A DNA stretch of 64,000 nucleotides, taken from positions 12,896 through 76,895 of the forward strand of contig CAVSBW010000009.1 in NCBI GenBank assembly GCA_963726295.1, read 5' to 3'. Source of the stretch: DASSQJ01 sp963726295. Lineage in GTDB: Bacteria; Actinomycetota; Actinomycetes; Actinomycetales; Dermatophilaceae. Positions within the stretch are counted from its first letter, which is position 1; each line of letters starts with the position of its first letter. Both the position numbers and the translations under genes were made by a program. Positions 19,173-27,760 of the stretch are shown here, in pieces. The notes beneath the pieces are model-generated. The model was not told the origin of the DNA and searched no databases. It saw only the letters and a program-made list of their open reading frames with translations.

Positions 19173-19958
19173 ATGACGACCAGCCCCGGCGTCAGGGATG
19201 CCCAGCGGGTCCGGCTCCCGGACGGCACGTCCTGGCACTGCCCGTCGAGGAACGACGCGCTGATGATCTGGCGAGAGATCTTCGACGACAGGTGCTACGG
19301 CGACGCCGTCCGCGGCGTCGCCCGCGGCGAGACCGTCCTGGACGTCGGCGCGCACTGCGGCCTCGCGTCCCTCTACGTATCCCGCGCCGTTCCGGACGCG
19401 CGCATCCTCGCCTTCGAGCCGGCGCAGGTGCTCCACCGGTGCCTGACGCGCAACCTGCGCGACCACGTGCCCGGGGCGACGGCGTACCGGCGCGCGGTCG
19501 GCCGTACGGAGGGGCCGGTCCGCTTCACCTACTACCCGAAGGCACCCTGCCAGTCCGGGATGTACGCCCACGCGGAGCGGGACCGCGACGCCACCCGCCA
19601 CTACCTCGAGAACAACGAAGTCGTCGGCGAGGCCGCCGAGTACCTCCTCGACGGTCTCCACGAACCACGGGTCGAGCACGTCTACGTGACGACGCTGTCG
19701 GCGGCGCTCGCGGCGTACGGAGTGGGTGAGGTCGCCCTCCTCAAGGTCGACGTGGAACGGGCAGAGCTCGACGTCCTCGAGGGTATCGAGGACACGGACT
19801 GGCCACGGATCCGCACCGTGGTCGCCGAGGTGCACGAGGACGAAGGACACCTCGACCGCAGCCTCGCGCTGTTCGGTGCTCACGGGTACTCGACGGAGGT
19901 CGACCAGGCCTCGTGGCTCGCCGGCTCCGGCCTCCACACCGTGACGGCGCGCCGATGA
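19173..19958 (+). CDS. FkbM-family methyltransferase
   Basis: A 261-residue SAM-dependent methyltransferase of the FkbM family, usually O-methylating sugars, polyketides or peptides. The SAM site is VLDVGAHCGLASLY, and the second family motif is LLKVDVERAELDVLEGI. The ATG at 19173 is preferred; a GTG at 19131 would add an arginine/aspartate-rich leader without homology. The stop overlaps the MFS start (ATGA). With the methyltransferase domain just upstream, the product probably carries at least two methyl groups. The substrate cannot be read from sequence. Confidence 0.88.
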   Translation: MTTSPGVRDAQRVRLPDGTSWHCPSRNDALMIWREIFDDRCYGDAVRGVARGETVLDVGAHCGLASLYVSRAVPDARILAFEPAQVLHRCLTRNLRDHVPGATAYRRAVGRTEGPVRFTYYPKAPCQSGMYAHAERDRDATRHYLENNEVVGEAAEYLLDGLHEPRVEHVYVTTLSAALAAYGVGEVALLKVDVERAELDVLEGIEDTDWPRIRTVVAEVHEDEGHLDRSLALFGAHGYSTEVDQASWLAGSGLHTVTARR

Positions 19959-21367
19959 GGGACCTACGGGCGTCCGCCCCCACCGGGTTCCGCGCGTTCG
20001 GAGTCCTGTGGGTGGGCCAGCTCGCCTCCCTGACGGGCTCGGGGCTGACCGGCTTCGCCCTCGGCGTGCACGCCTACCGGCTCACCGGGTCGGTGACGAC
20101 CCTCAGCCTCGTATACGCCCTCGCCTTCGTCCCGTTCGTGCTCGCGGCCCCCTTCGCCGGTGCTGTCATCGACCGGTGGGGGCCGCGACGGGCCATGACG
20201 GTCGGCACGGGAGGGGCGGCCGTGGTGATGCTCCTCTTCGCGGTGGTTCTCACCACCGGGGCCTTCGCCCTCTGGCAGGTCTACGTGCTCGTCTCCTGCC
20301 TCGCCCTGGCCCAGTCGCTGGAGACCCCGGCGCTCGAGACGGCCGTGCCGGCCCTCGTGCCGAAGCGGCAGATCGGTCGGGCCAACGGCCTGCTCATGCT
20401 GGCCGTCGCGGCCAGCCGGCTGCTCGCGCCGGTGGTCGCGGGGCTCCTGCTCGTGGCGATCGAGCTGCCGGGCATCGTCCTCGTCGACTGTGCCTCCTAC
20501 GTGCTCGCCCTGCTGGGTCTGGCCGTCGTCCGGATCCCGCGCCCCGCCGGCCCGCCCGGGGCCGAGCGGCCGAGGGGTCCGGCAGGCCTGGCCCGTAACC
20601 TGCGCACGGCATGGCGGTTCGTCGCCGGACGGCACGGGCTCGTCGTCCTCCTCGCCTTCTCGGCCGTCGTCAACTTCTGCGGCGGCGTGGTCCAGCTGAT
20701 GATCACACCCCTCGTCCTGGCCTTCGGGTCGGCGGTGACCCTCGGCACGGTGTTGTCGTCCGCTGGCATCGGTATGGTCGCGGCCGGCCTCGGCATGAGC
20801 GCATGGGGCGGGCCGCGGCGCCGGGTGGCCGCCGTCCTCGGCTTCGCAGTCCTCATGGGCGCCGCCATGGTGGCCGGCAGCCTGCGCCCCGACCCCGTCC
20901 TCATCGGCGCGGCGGCGTTCGTGGTCCTCGGCAGCTCGGCGGTCGTCATGGCCTGCAACCAGGCGATCTGGCAGGTCAAGGTCGCCCCCGAGCTGCGCGG
21001 CAGGGTCATCGCGCTGCTCACGATGACCTTCTCGGCCCCGCCGCTGGTCGCCTACGCGGTGGCCGGCCCGGCTGCCGATCACGTCTTCGTCCCGCTCGTG
21101 GGTCGCAATGACGTCACGAACCCGGTGCTGCGGGTCCTCGTGGGCACCGGACCGGGCAGGGGCTACGCGTTGGTCGTGATGGTCATGGGCGCGGCCATCG
21201 TCCTGTGCGTCCTCGCCGCCGCGCTCTCCCCCAGGCTCCGGCACCTCGACACCGAGATGCCCGACATGATCACCGACCCCGGCGCCGACGACGGCGTCGA
21301 CGACGAGCCGGAGGTGCACGCCTGGCGGGTCCCGGCGACCGCCCCGGCGGAACGGGTGCCCTCATGA
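19955..21367 (+). CDS. MFS exporter
   Basis: A 470-residue major facilitator protein with about 10-12 hydrophobic segments, closest in pattern to EntS-like exporters. The loop after the second membrane span has the MFS motif A signature in DRWGPRR. A polar tail of about 45 residues ends the protein. It is translationally coupled on both sides (ATGA with the FkbM gene and with the following NRPS), which ties it to the pathway as a likely product exporter and self-resistance pump. A second MFS gene is at 35877-37370. Confidence 0.93.
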   Translation: MRDLRASAPTGFRAFGVLWVGQLASLTGSGLTGFALGVHAYRLTGSVTTLSLVYALAFVPFVLAAPFAGAVIDRWGPRRAMTVGTGGAAVVMLLFAVVLTTGAFALWQVYVLVSCLALAQSLETPALETAVPALVPKRQIGRANGLLMLAVAASRLLAPVVAGLLLVAIELPGIVLVDCASYVLALLGLAVVRIPRPAGPPGAERPRGPAGLARNLRTAWRFVAGRHGLVVLLAFSAVVNFCGGVVQLMITPLVLAFGSAVTLGTVLSSAGIGMVAAGLGMSAWGGPRRRVAAVLGFAVLMGAAMVAGSLRPDPVLIGAAAFVVLGSSAVVMACNQAIWQVKVAPELRGRVIALLTMTFSAPPLVAYAVAGPAADHVFVPLVGRNDVTNPVLRVLVGTGPGRGYALVVMVMGAAIVLCVLAAALSPRLRHLDTEMPDMITDPGADDGVDDEPEVHAWRVPATAPAERVPS

Positions 21368-23814
21368 CCACCGTCGACCCAGTCCTCAACGCCGTCCCCG
21401 GCGCGAACCACGAGAACGCGGTGCCCGTGCGTCTCGGGTCGCGGGTCGCCGGGGCGCTGCGCGAGCTCGCGACGGACACGGGCGCCCCGCTCGACGCCGC
21501 CGTCGTGGCCGGGGTGCAGGTGCTCCTGGCGCGGCTCCGCGGGACGCCGGAGGTCGTGGTCGGCCTCCCCCTGCCCTGCTCCCCGGCGGCCTTCCCCGTC
21601 CGCGGCGACCTCTCCGACGGTCCGGTATACCGAGAGCTGGTGGGCCGCGTGGCGGCCACCCTCGCGGAGGCCGGGAGCCACGCCGGAGACCTCGACGCGC
21701 TGGGGGCGGACCTGAAGGAGGCGTCCGGCGGCCGGCCGGAGCCCGACGCGGTTGTCGAGCTGCTGCGTCCAGGGGCCTCCGGCGCCGGTTCCACGCTGGC
21801 CAAGGCCGATGCGGCCTGGCGACTGACCCTCAGCGACGGCACACCCGACCTCTCCGGCGAGCTGCGCACGGGCAGCGCGCACCCCGACGAGACCGCCCGG
21901 GTCGCCGCGATGCTCGAGCACCTGATCGGCGAGCTCGTCGCCGCCCCCGGGCGCAAGGTCCTGTCCGTGTCGCCGGTCCCTCCCACGGAGCGCACGCGGC
22001 TCCTCCATGGCCTGAACCCGGCACGGGACCCGGAACCGACCCACGTGACGATGGCCCAGCTGTTCGAGGAGCAGGTGCGCCGTACGCCCGACGCAACGGC
22101 GGTCGTCGACGAAAACGACGACCGGCTCACCTACGCCGAGCTCAACGTCCGCGCGAACCGGCTCGCACACGAGCTCCGCGCTCTCGGTGCCCGCCCGGGT
22201 GGTTTCGTCGCGGTCACCATGCCCCGCAGCATCGACGTGATGGTGGCGCTCTACGCGGTCACGAAGTCCGGCGCGGCCTACGTACCGGTCGACCCGGACC
22301 TCCCCGACTCCCGGATGCAGTTCATGCTCGAGGACTCGGCCCCGCTCGCGGTGCTCACCGACGCCGGTACCCGGCCCCGGGTCCCAGCGGGCCGGTGGCA
22401 GACCCTCGCGGTCGACGCGGACGCCACCCGGTGGGCCAGCCGCCCCGCGGAGGACCCACCACCCCTGGAGGGGAACCACCTCATCCACCTGCTGTACACG
22501 TCCGGGACGACCGGACGGCCCAAGGCCGTCGCGTACCCCGTCGACGGGGCGCTGGCCGACATCGCGTGGCTGCACCGGTCCTACCCGTACGGCCCGGGCG
22601 ATACCGCCCTGTTCAAGACGTCGTACGGTTTCGACGTCTCCATCTGGGAGATCTTCTGGCCGCTCTTCCACGGCGCTCGCGTCGCCATCTGCCCACCGGA
22701 GGCCCATCGCGACCCCGCCGCGCTCCGCGACGCCGTGGACCGCTTCCGGGTCACGACCATGTTCATGGTCCCGTCCATGGCGGCCCCGTTCTACTCGTGC
22801 ACGTCGGCGGGCAGCTGTCCGTCGCTCCGCTGGGTCTTCTGCGGCGGCGAGGCGGTGACGCCGCGGGTCCGCGACGGCTTCCACGAGCGCTTCTCGGCGC
22901 GGATCATCAACTGCTACGGCCCGACCGAGCTCGGCTGCGTCACCGAGACGGTGCTCCCCGTGGAGCCCGGAGCCCCGGTCCCGGTCGGTCCACCGGTCGA
23001 ACACCGCCGCGTGTACGTTCTCGACGAATGGCTGGAGCCGGTTCCCGTCGGGGTGCCGGCCGAGCTGTACGTCGGGGGCCGGGTCGGAATCGCGCAGAGC
23101 TACCACCGTCGCCCCGGACTGACCGCCGAGCGGTTCCCGGCGGACCCGTTCGGAGCCCCCGGCTCCCGTATGTACCGGACGGGCGACCTCGTCCGCTACC
23201 GGGCTGACGGAGTACTCGAGCACCTCGGCCGCATCGGCCGGCAGGTCAAGATCCGCGGCGTGCGCATCGAACCAGCCGAGATCGAGGCCGTCCTCGCCGA
23301 GCACCCGGACGTCGCGCAGTCCGTCGTGACGGTGATACCCGACACCGACGGCGAGATTGCGGCCTTCGTCGTTCCGGCCGACGGAGCACGGCCGTCGGCC
23401 GAGGAGCTGCTCTCGCAGGGCCGTCGGCTGCTCCCGGCACACATGGTGCCGACGACCGTGACCGTCCTGGACGCCGTCCCGACGCTGGTCAACGGCAAGA
23501 CCGACGTCGAGACGCTGCTCACCCTGATCGACCGCGGTGCGCCGTCCGGTCGAACCGGGGTCGAGCCCCCCGCCACCGCCACCGAGGCGCGCACCGTGGC
23601 CCTGTTCGCCTCCGTCCTCCAGCTCGACGAGGTGGGCGCCACCGACGGGTTCTTCGAGCTCGGCGGCCACTCGCTGCTCGTCTTCCGGCTCGTCGAGCTG
23701 TGCGGTGCCGAGTTCGGGGTCGACCTCGCGGTCCGGGACGTCCTGCGCACGCTGACCCCGCGCGGTCTCGCCACGCTCGTCGACGCCCACCCCGACACGG
23801 AGGGGGCCCGATGA
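21364..23814 (+). CDS. NRPS half-C-A-T module, substrate unknown
   Basis: An 816-residue protein. Residues about 15-210 resemble only the C-terminal lobe of a condensation domain; the N-terminal lobe with HHxxxDG is absent. An A domain follows (about 230-720, TSGTTGRPK near 379, YGPTELG) and a T domain with Ser770 in ELGGHSLL. Pocket residues read as DVWFFGCCVK, which I cannot match to a known code. Without a working C domain it either starts a chain or is served in trans. The same half-C arrangement, split into two genes, occurs at 32213-35880. ATG 21364 overlaps the exporter stop, and the 3' end overlaps the P450 start (ATGA). Confidence 0.93.
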   Translation: MTTVDPVLNAVPGANHENAVPVRLGSRVAGALRELATDTGAPLDAAVVAGVQVLLARLRGTPEVVVGLPLPCSPAAFPVRGDLSDGPVYRELVGRVAATLAEAGSHAGDLDALGADLKEASGGRPEPDAVVELLRPGASGAGSTLAKADAAWRLTLSDGTPDLSGELRTGSAHPDETARVAAMLEHLIGELVAAPGRKVLSVSPVPPTERTRLLHGLNPARDPEPTHVTMAQLFEEQVRRTPDATAVVDENDDRLTYAELNVRANRLAHELRALGARPGGFVAVTMPRSIDVMVALYAVTKSGAAYVPVDPDLPDSRMQFMLEDSAPLAVLTDAGTRPRVPAGRWQTLAVDADATRWASRPAEDPPPLEGNHLIHLLYTSGTTGRPKAVAYPVDGALADIAWLHRSYPYGPGDTALFKTSYGFDVSIWEIFWPLFHGARVAICPPEAHRDPAALRDAVDRFRVTTMFMVPSMAAPFYSCTSAGSCPSLRWVFCGGEAVTPRVRDGFHERFSARIINCYGPTELGCVTETVLPVEPGAPVPVGPPVEHRRVYVLDEWLEPVPVGVPAELYVGGRVGIAQSYHRRPGLTAERFPADPFGAPGSRMYRTGDLVRYRADGVLEHLGRIGRQVKIRGVRIEPAEIEAVLAEHPDVAQSVVTVIPDTDGEIAAFVVPADGARPSAEELLSQGRRLLPAHMVPTTVTVLDAVPTLVNGKTDVETLLTLIDRGAPSGRTGVEPPATATEARTVALFASVLQLDEVGATDGFFELGGHSLLVFRLVELCGAEFGVDLAVRDVLRTLTPRGLATLVDAHPDTEGAR

Positions 23815-25064
23815 GCGCCTCCACGACGACCCCGGCGACCCGCCCCGACGTGGACCTCGCCGACCTCGACCAGGTCCTCGCCCTCGACCTCGCCGACCCC
23901 GCCCTCTACGCCACCGACCGTCCCGAGCGAATCTGGCGCACGATGCGGCGGTCGGGGACCCCCGTGCTCGTCACCGCCCGCCGACGACATTGGGCGGTCA
24001 CGCGCTACCAGCAGGTCAGGGAGGTCCTGCGGCGCAGCGAGGTCCTGTCGTCCGAGCAGGGGATGCGGCTGGGTGAGAAGGCGTCGGACGTGGCCGCAGG
24101 GGCGGCCGCGGGTGGGCGGTCGGTCCTCGTCAGCGACGACCCCGCCCACGCCCGGGTGCGGCGGGTCCTCGAGCCGGCCTTCACCCCCAAGGCGGTCCGC
24201 CGCCTCGCCGAGGGCACTCGCGGCCTAGCCGACCGGCTCGTCTCCGAGGCCATCGCCCGACCGTCTGTCGACTTCGTCGAGGCTCTCGTCGCCCCGCTGC
24301 TCACGACGGTCAGCTGCGACCTCGTCGGGGTTCCCGAGGCCGACCGCGAGGCGCTCGCGCGACTGAGCCAACGAGCCTTCTGCGGCTCCGGCGATGCGAC
24401 CGCGTCGACCCAGATCTCCGCGCACGTCGAGTTGCTCGCCTACTGCGACGAGCTCGTGCTCGCCAAGCGCCGCCGGCCGGGCGACGACGTCGCGAGCATC
24501 CTCGCGACCGCGCAGGTCGACGGCGCCCCGATTCCCCGGAGCGCGGCCGTGATGAACTGCCACGACCTCATCCTCGGCGGCAACGCCTCCGCCCGGTACG
24601 CGCTCACCAGCGTCCCGCTGACCATGCTCCACCAGCGGCCGTTCTGGGACACCCTCCGCGCCGGCGGGGCCGATGTCGATGCGGCGGTGCGGGAGCTGCT
24701 GCGCTGCGAGGCCCCCGTGAACCACATCATGCGCACCCTCCTGGACGACCTGGAGGTGGGTGGTGTGCGGATCCCACGCGGCGAGCTCGTCACCCTGTGG
24801 CTGCGTTCGGCCAACCGCGACGAGGAGGTGTTCGCGCACCCGGACGAGATGCGCCTCGACCTCCCGCGCCGGGCGCACCTGGCCTTCGGGGCCGGGCCCC
24901 ACCACTGCCTCGCGGCGAACCTCGCGCGTCTGGAGATCTCCGCGCTGCTCTGTGCGCTGGCCGACCGGGTCGGCGACGTCGAGCCGACCGGTCCGGCGGT
25001 CCGGATGGAGTCGGACTTCCTCCGCGGCTACCGGGAGGTGCCGGTCTCGCTCTCCCCGCGTTGA
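23811..25064 (+). CDS. Cytochrome P450 with unusual I-helix
   Basis: A 417-residue bacterial class I P450. ExxR lies in ELLRCEAPV, and the haem-binding loop FGAGPHHCLA has Cys366. The I-helix reads LGGNASAR where NRPS-linked beta-hydroxylases usually have GGNETTR, so the usual acid and alcohol are Ala and Ser. It directly follows the half-C-A-T NRPS with an ATGA overlap, suggesting that it acts on the amino acid bound to that carrier domain. Oxygen activation may differ from hydroxylating relatives. The 3' end overlaps the convergent thioesterase gene by 37 bp. Confidence 0.93.
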   Translation: MSASTTTPATRPDVDLADLDQVLALDLADPALYATDRPERIWRTMRRSGTPVLVTARRRHWAVTRYQQVREVLRRSEVLSSEQGMRLGEKASDVAAGAAAGGRSVLVSDDPAHARVRRVLEPAFTPKAVRRLAEGTRGLADRLVSEAIARPSVDFVEALVAPLLTTVSCDLVGVPEADREALARLSQRAFCGSGDATASTQISAHVELLAYCDELVLAKRRRPGDDVASILATAQVDGAPIPRSAAVMNCHDLILGGNASARYALTSVPLTMLHQRPFWDTLRAGGADVDAAVRELLRCEAPVNHIMRTLLDDLEVGGVRIPRGELVTLWLRSANRDEEVFAHPDEMRLDLPRRAHLAFGAGPHHCLAANLARLEISALLCALADRVGDVEPTGPAVRMESDFLRGYREVPVSLSPR

Positions 25065-25783
25065 GGGGGGCCGGCCAGCAGGCCGATCAGCTCCGCGGGC
25101 GCGTCGATGAAACGGCTGTGCCGACCCGGGAACACCGTGAAGGTCGTGTCGGGGCAGGCCGACCAACCCTGCATCTGCGCCGGCGTGATCTCGGTGTCCT
25201 CGCTCCAGCCCAGCGCCGTCACCGGGCACGGGAGCGCGGCGGGCTCCGAGGGGACGTAGCGGCGGATCATGTCGAGGTCAGCCTGGAGGATGTCGACGTA
25301 GATGGCGACGAGCTCCGGGTGCGGCTGCTGGCCCATGTCGCGGACCACCTTCTCGAGCTCCACCTCGAGCGCGGCGTCGTCCATGTCGAGCATCCGCGCG
25401 ATCATCTCGTCCTGCGGCGCGAGCTGGGACGACGCGACGATGCGCACCGGCGGGGGCAGGCCCCGTCTGTGCATCTCGAAGGCCATCTCGTAGGCGGCCA
25501 GCGCCGCCCAGCAGTGCCCGAAGACCGTGACGGGGACGTCGAGGTGGGGGGCGAGCCCGTCGACGAGACCGACCGCCAGCTCCTGGAAGGTCTCAGGCAT
25601 CCGGTCGCCGAAGCGGGACAGCCGGCCAGGGAGGTCGACCGCGAGGAACTCGACCGGGCCCCGCTCGACGGGCCAGTTGCGGAACACGCTGACGCCGCAC
25701 CCCGCATGCGGGATGCACAGCACCCGCGCGGTCGCGGACGCGGACGGCGGACGCTGCAGCCAGGCCGTCGCCGCCCCGGTCAC
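25028..25783 (-). CDS. Type II thioesterase-like protein with Cys nucleophile
   Basis: A 251-residue alpha/beta-hydrolase with the type II thioesterase layout: oxyanion region IPHAGCGVSVF, acid in GWSEDTEI, and His in GRHSRF near the C-terminus. The nucleophile elbow is FGHCWAAL, with Cys91 where the family has Ser (GHSxG). Cys variants favour acyl transfer over hydrolysis in some related enzymes, so an acyl shuttle is possible as well as editing. It starts at GTG 25783, overlapping the stop of the PhzF-like gene (GTGA), and is the last gene of the 25-32 kb operon. Confidence 0.9.
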   Translation of the reverse strand: MTGAATAWLQRPPSASATARVLCIPHAGCGVSVFRNWPVERGPVEFLAVDLPGRLSRFGDRMPETFQELAVGLVDGLAPHLDVPVTVFGHCWAALAAYEMAFEMHRRGLPPPVRIVASSQLAPQDEMIARMLDMDDAALEVELEKVVRDMGQQPHPELVAIYVDILQADLDMIRRYVPSEPAALPCPVTALGWSEDTEITPAQMQGWSACPDTTFTVFPGRHSRFIDAPAELIGLLAGPPQRGESETGTSR

Positions 25784-26622
25784 GTCCGGACCCCCGCGGA
25801 GGCGGGGCGCGCCGCGTCGGCTCGTACCCCTGGCCGGTCGAGGTGGCGGGGTCCGCCGCGCGGCACGGCACTGCCGATGACCCGCACGAGATCGCCCCGG
25901 GCCTCCACCTCGAGCCGTCCCCCGCGCTCCGAGAGCTGACGCGCGGTGAGCGCCGCCCGGCCCAGCCGGTCGGCCCAGAAGGGCGCCAGCTTGCCGTGGG
26001 CGCTGACGCAGACCTGGTCCTCGGTCACGCCGAGCGCCGGGAAGAACGTGCGAGAGACGAAGTCGGTGCCGGTGCCGCCCGCGGCCGTGACGATGTGACC
26101 ACGGAACGGCAGGCGAGCGAGGGCGTCGAAGTCCGGACGCACCGCCGCGACCGCGTCCGGGGTCGCGACCTCGACGAGGACGTCGTCGTGCGAGGTCGCA
26201 CAGCAGCGGTGATCAGTGAGGCCCAGAGCCTCCAGCAGCCCGGGAGGAGGCGGCCCGGGGGTGAGGGCCGCCGCGTCCAGCTCGATGGCGACGAGGGGGC
26301 CCACCCGTTCCGCCGCGAGGACCCCCTCGCCGCCGTCGAACACCAGCCGGACCCGCCCGGTGTTCTCCGGGCGGGTGAACAGCACGCGCGCACTCGCGAT
26401 GGTCGCGTGCCCGCAGACGTTGATCCGGGCGTGCGGGGTGTACCAGCGCACCCGGTAGCGGCCCGCGCCCGCCTCCGACACGAAGGCGGTCGTCGGAACG
26501 CCGATGCGGCGGGCAAGGTCCTGCATCTCGTCCGGTTCGGGCAGCTCCGGGACCTCGACGACCGCCGCCGGGTTCCCGAGGTGCTCGTCGTCGGCGAAGG
26601 CGTCAACGAGGGAATACTGCAT
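25780..26622 (-). CDS. PhzF-family isomerase-like protein
   Basis: A 280-residue PhzF/diaminopimelate-epimerase-fold protein. Family marks: GNPAAVV (16-22), CGHAT, and DFVSRTFFPALGV followed by a diverged second-half motif EDQVCVSAHGKL (normally EDPVTGSAH). The catalytic Glu of PhzF (Glu45, in a context like LSETAFV) appears as Thr44 in GVPTTAFV. Typical PhzF chemistry is proton shuttling between carbons of dienes; here the mechanism may be altered or lost. The start is ATG 26622, overlapping the desaturase 3' end by 20 bp. Isomerising an unsaturated amino acid made by the neighbouring oxidases is a possible role. Confidence 0.85.
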   Translation of the reverse strand: MQYSLVDAFADDEHLGNPAAVVEVPELPEPDEMQDLARRIGVPTTAFVSEAGAGRYRVRWYTPHARINVCGHATIASARVLFTRPENTGRVRLVFDGGEGVLAAERVGPLVAIELDAAALTPGPPPPGLLEALGLTDHRCCATSHDDVLVEVATPDAVAAVRPDFDALARLPFRGHIVTAAGGTGTDFVSRTFFPALGVTEDQVCVSAHGKLAPFWADRLGRAALTARQLSERGGRLEVEARGDLVRVIGSAVPRGGPRHLDRPGVRADAARPASAGVRT

Positions 26623-27760
26623 CGGCGCGCCTCTCCTGCTTTGGGTCCCAGGAACGGAAGAGCGCGTCGATGGCCGACGCCATGCCCCACACCTCCCGGT
26701 AGGTGGGGCCCTCGGGGCCCTCGTCGATGTCCCTCTGGCGAGCGTAGGCGGCCGTCGTCCACTCCGGGGTCGAGGGATAGCGGTGGTGGTGGTCGTGGTT
26801 GGGGAGGTCGCCCACCACGACAAGCAGCCGCGCCGGCACGTGGTAGGAGAGCGTCGCCGCCCACCAGCGCACCCAGGCCGTCGTGCGCCGAGCGAACGGG
26901 AGCCCGCGGTCCGGCACCGGGGACCCGCAGAACCGGGCCGAGGTGTTCGCCACGGTGTAGTACCGGCCGAGCTCCGGGTCGCGGGGGGCCAGCCACTCGT
27001 GCTCGCCGAGCCGGTCGAGCAAGGCGCTCAGCTGCGCGAACATGACGACCGGCACGAAGAAGGCGAGCACGAGCACGAGCACGCCGTTCGGGAGCCAGAA
27101 GGGCAGGGATAGCCACCAGCCGACCCAGACGAGGAACGCGAGCCGGCGGACCGGGCTCGCTCGCACGTTGCTCCGCACCCGGTCGACGAGACCGCGCCAG
27201 TAGAACACCGGCGACAGGAAGACCACCCAGGCGCGCCGCCACAGACCGCCCCGGGACATGCCGGGATGAAGCCCGAGGTCGAAGAGGAACTGCACGGGAG
27301 GGTCGTCCTCGGTCGCGAAGATGTCCCGCCGGTGGTGGTTGTCGAAGTGCTCGGTTCGGAAGTCCCGGAAGGTGTGGAAAACGCTGAGCACCGTCACCGC
27401 CTCGCCCCAGAAGGCGTCGCGCGGAGCCCGCCCCGAGAAGCGGCGGTGCAACGCCTGGTGGGCGATGACGAGGACCATCATGCGCTCGCCGGCGACCGTG
27501 AGCACCCACCCCACGAGCAGCGCGAGGTACCAGAAGGGGAACATCGTCGCGACGGCGACCGTCGACAGGGCGAGGCCGCCGACGAACAGGGCCACCACCA
27601 CCGCGAGGTACGACGCCCAGGTGTGGCGCAGCAGCGGCTCCTGGCCCGGCAGTGCCTTCCCGGTCTGCCAGGTCCAGAAGTGCTGCGTCCACCCCGGGAA
27701 GCGCCGGTAGGTGGCACGGACGTCCCTGACGGGAACCATCGCCTCCTCGCCCGGGGTCAT
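26603..27760 (-). CDS. Membrane fatty-acid-desaturase-like diiron enzyme
   Basis: A 385-residue integral membrane desaturase/hydroxylase-like protein. Two hydrophobic pairs surround the cytosolic His clusters: HQALHR, HFDNHHRR and, near the C-terminus, HDHHHR, which ligate a diiron centre in this superfamily. ATG 27760 overlaps the stop of the diiron-oxidase gene (ATGA). In NRPS clusters such enzymes can act on carrier-bound acyl or aminoacyl groups. Here it could desaturate the FAAL-derived lipid or the amino acid held by the A-T-TE protein of this operon; the context favours the second, but neither is shown. Confidence 0.88.
   Translation of the reverse strand: MTPGEEAMVPVRDVRATYRRFPGWTQHFWTWQTGKALPGQEPLLRHTWASYLAVVVALFVGGLALSTVAVATMFPFWYLALLVGWVLTVAGERMMVLVIAHQALHRRFSGRAPRDAFWGEAVTVLSVFHTFRDFRTEHFDNHHRRDIFATEDDPPVQFLFDLGLHPGMSRGGLWRRAWVVFLSPVFYWRGLVDRVRSNVRASPVRRLAFLVWVGWWLSLPFWLPNGVLVLVLAFFVPVVMFAQLSALLDRLGEHEWLAPRDPELGRYYTVANTSARFCGSPVPDRGLPFARRTTAWVRWWAATLSYHVPARLLVVVGDLPNHDHHHRYPSTPEWTTAAYARQRDIDEGPEGPTYREVWGMASAIDALFRSWDPKQERRADAVFPR

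Noticed and set aside
21163..23790. Long minus-strand frame opposite the half-C-A-T NRPS
   Set aside because: The plus-strand frame has complete A and T motifs; the reverse translation is low-complexity.
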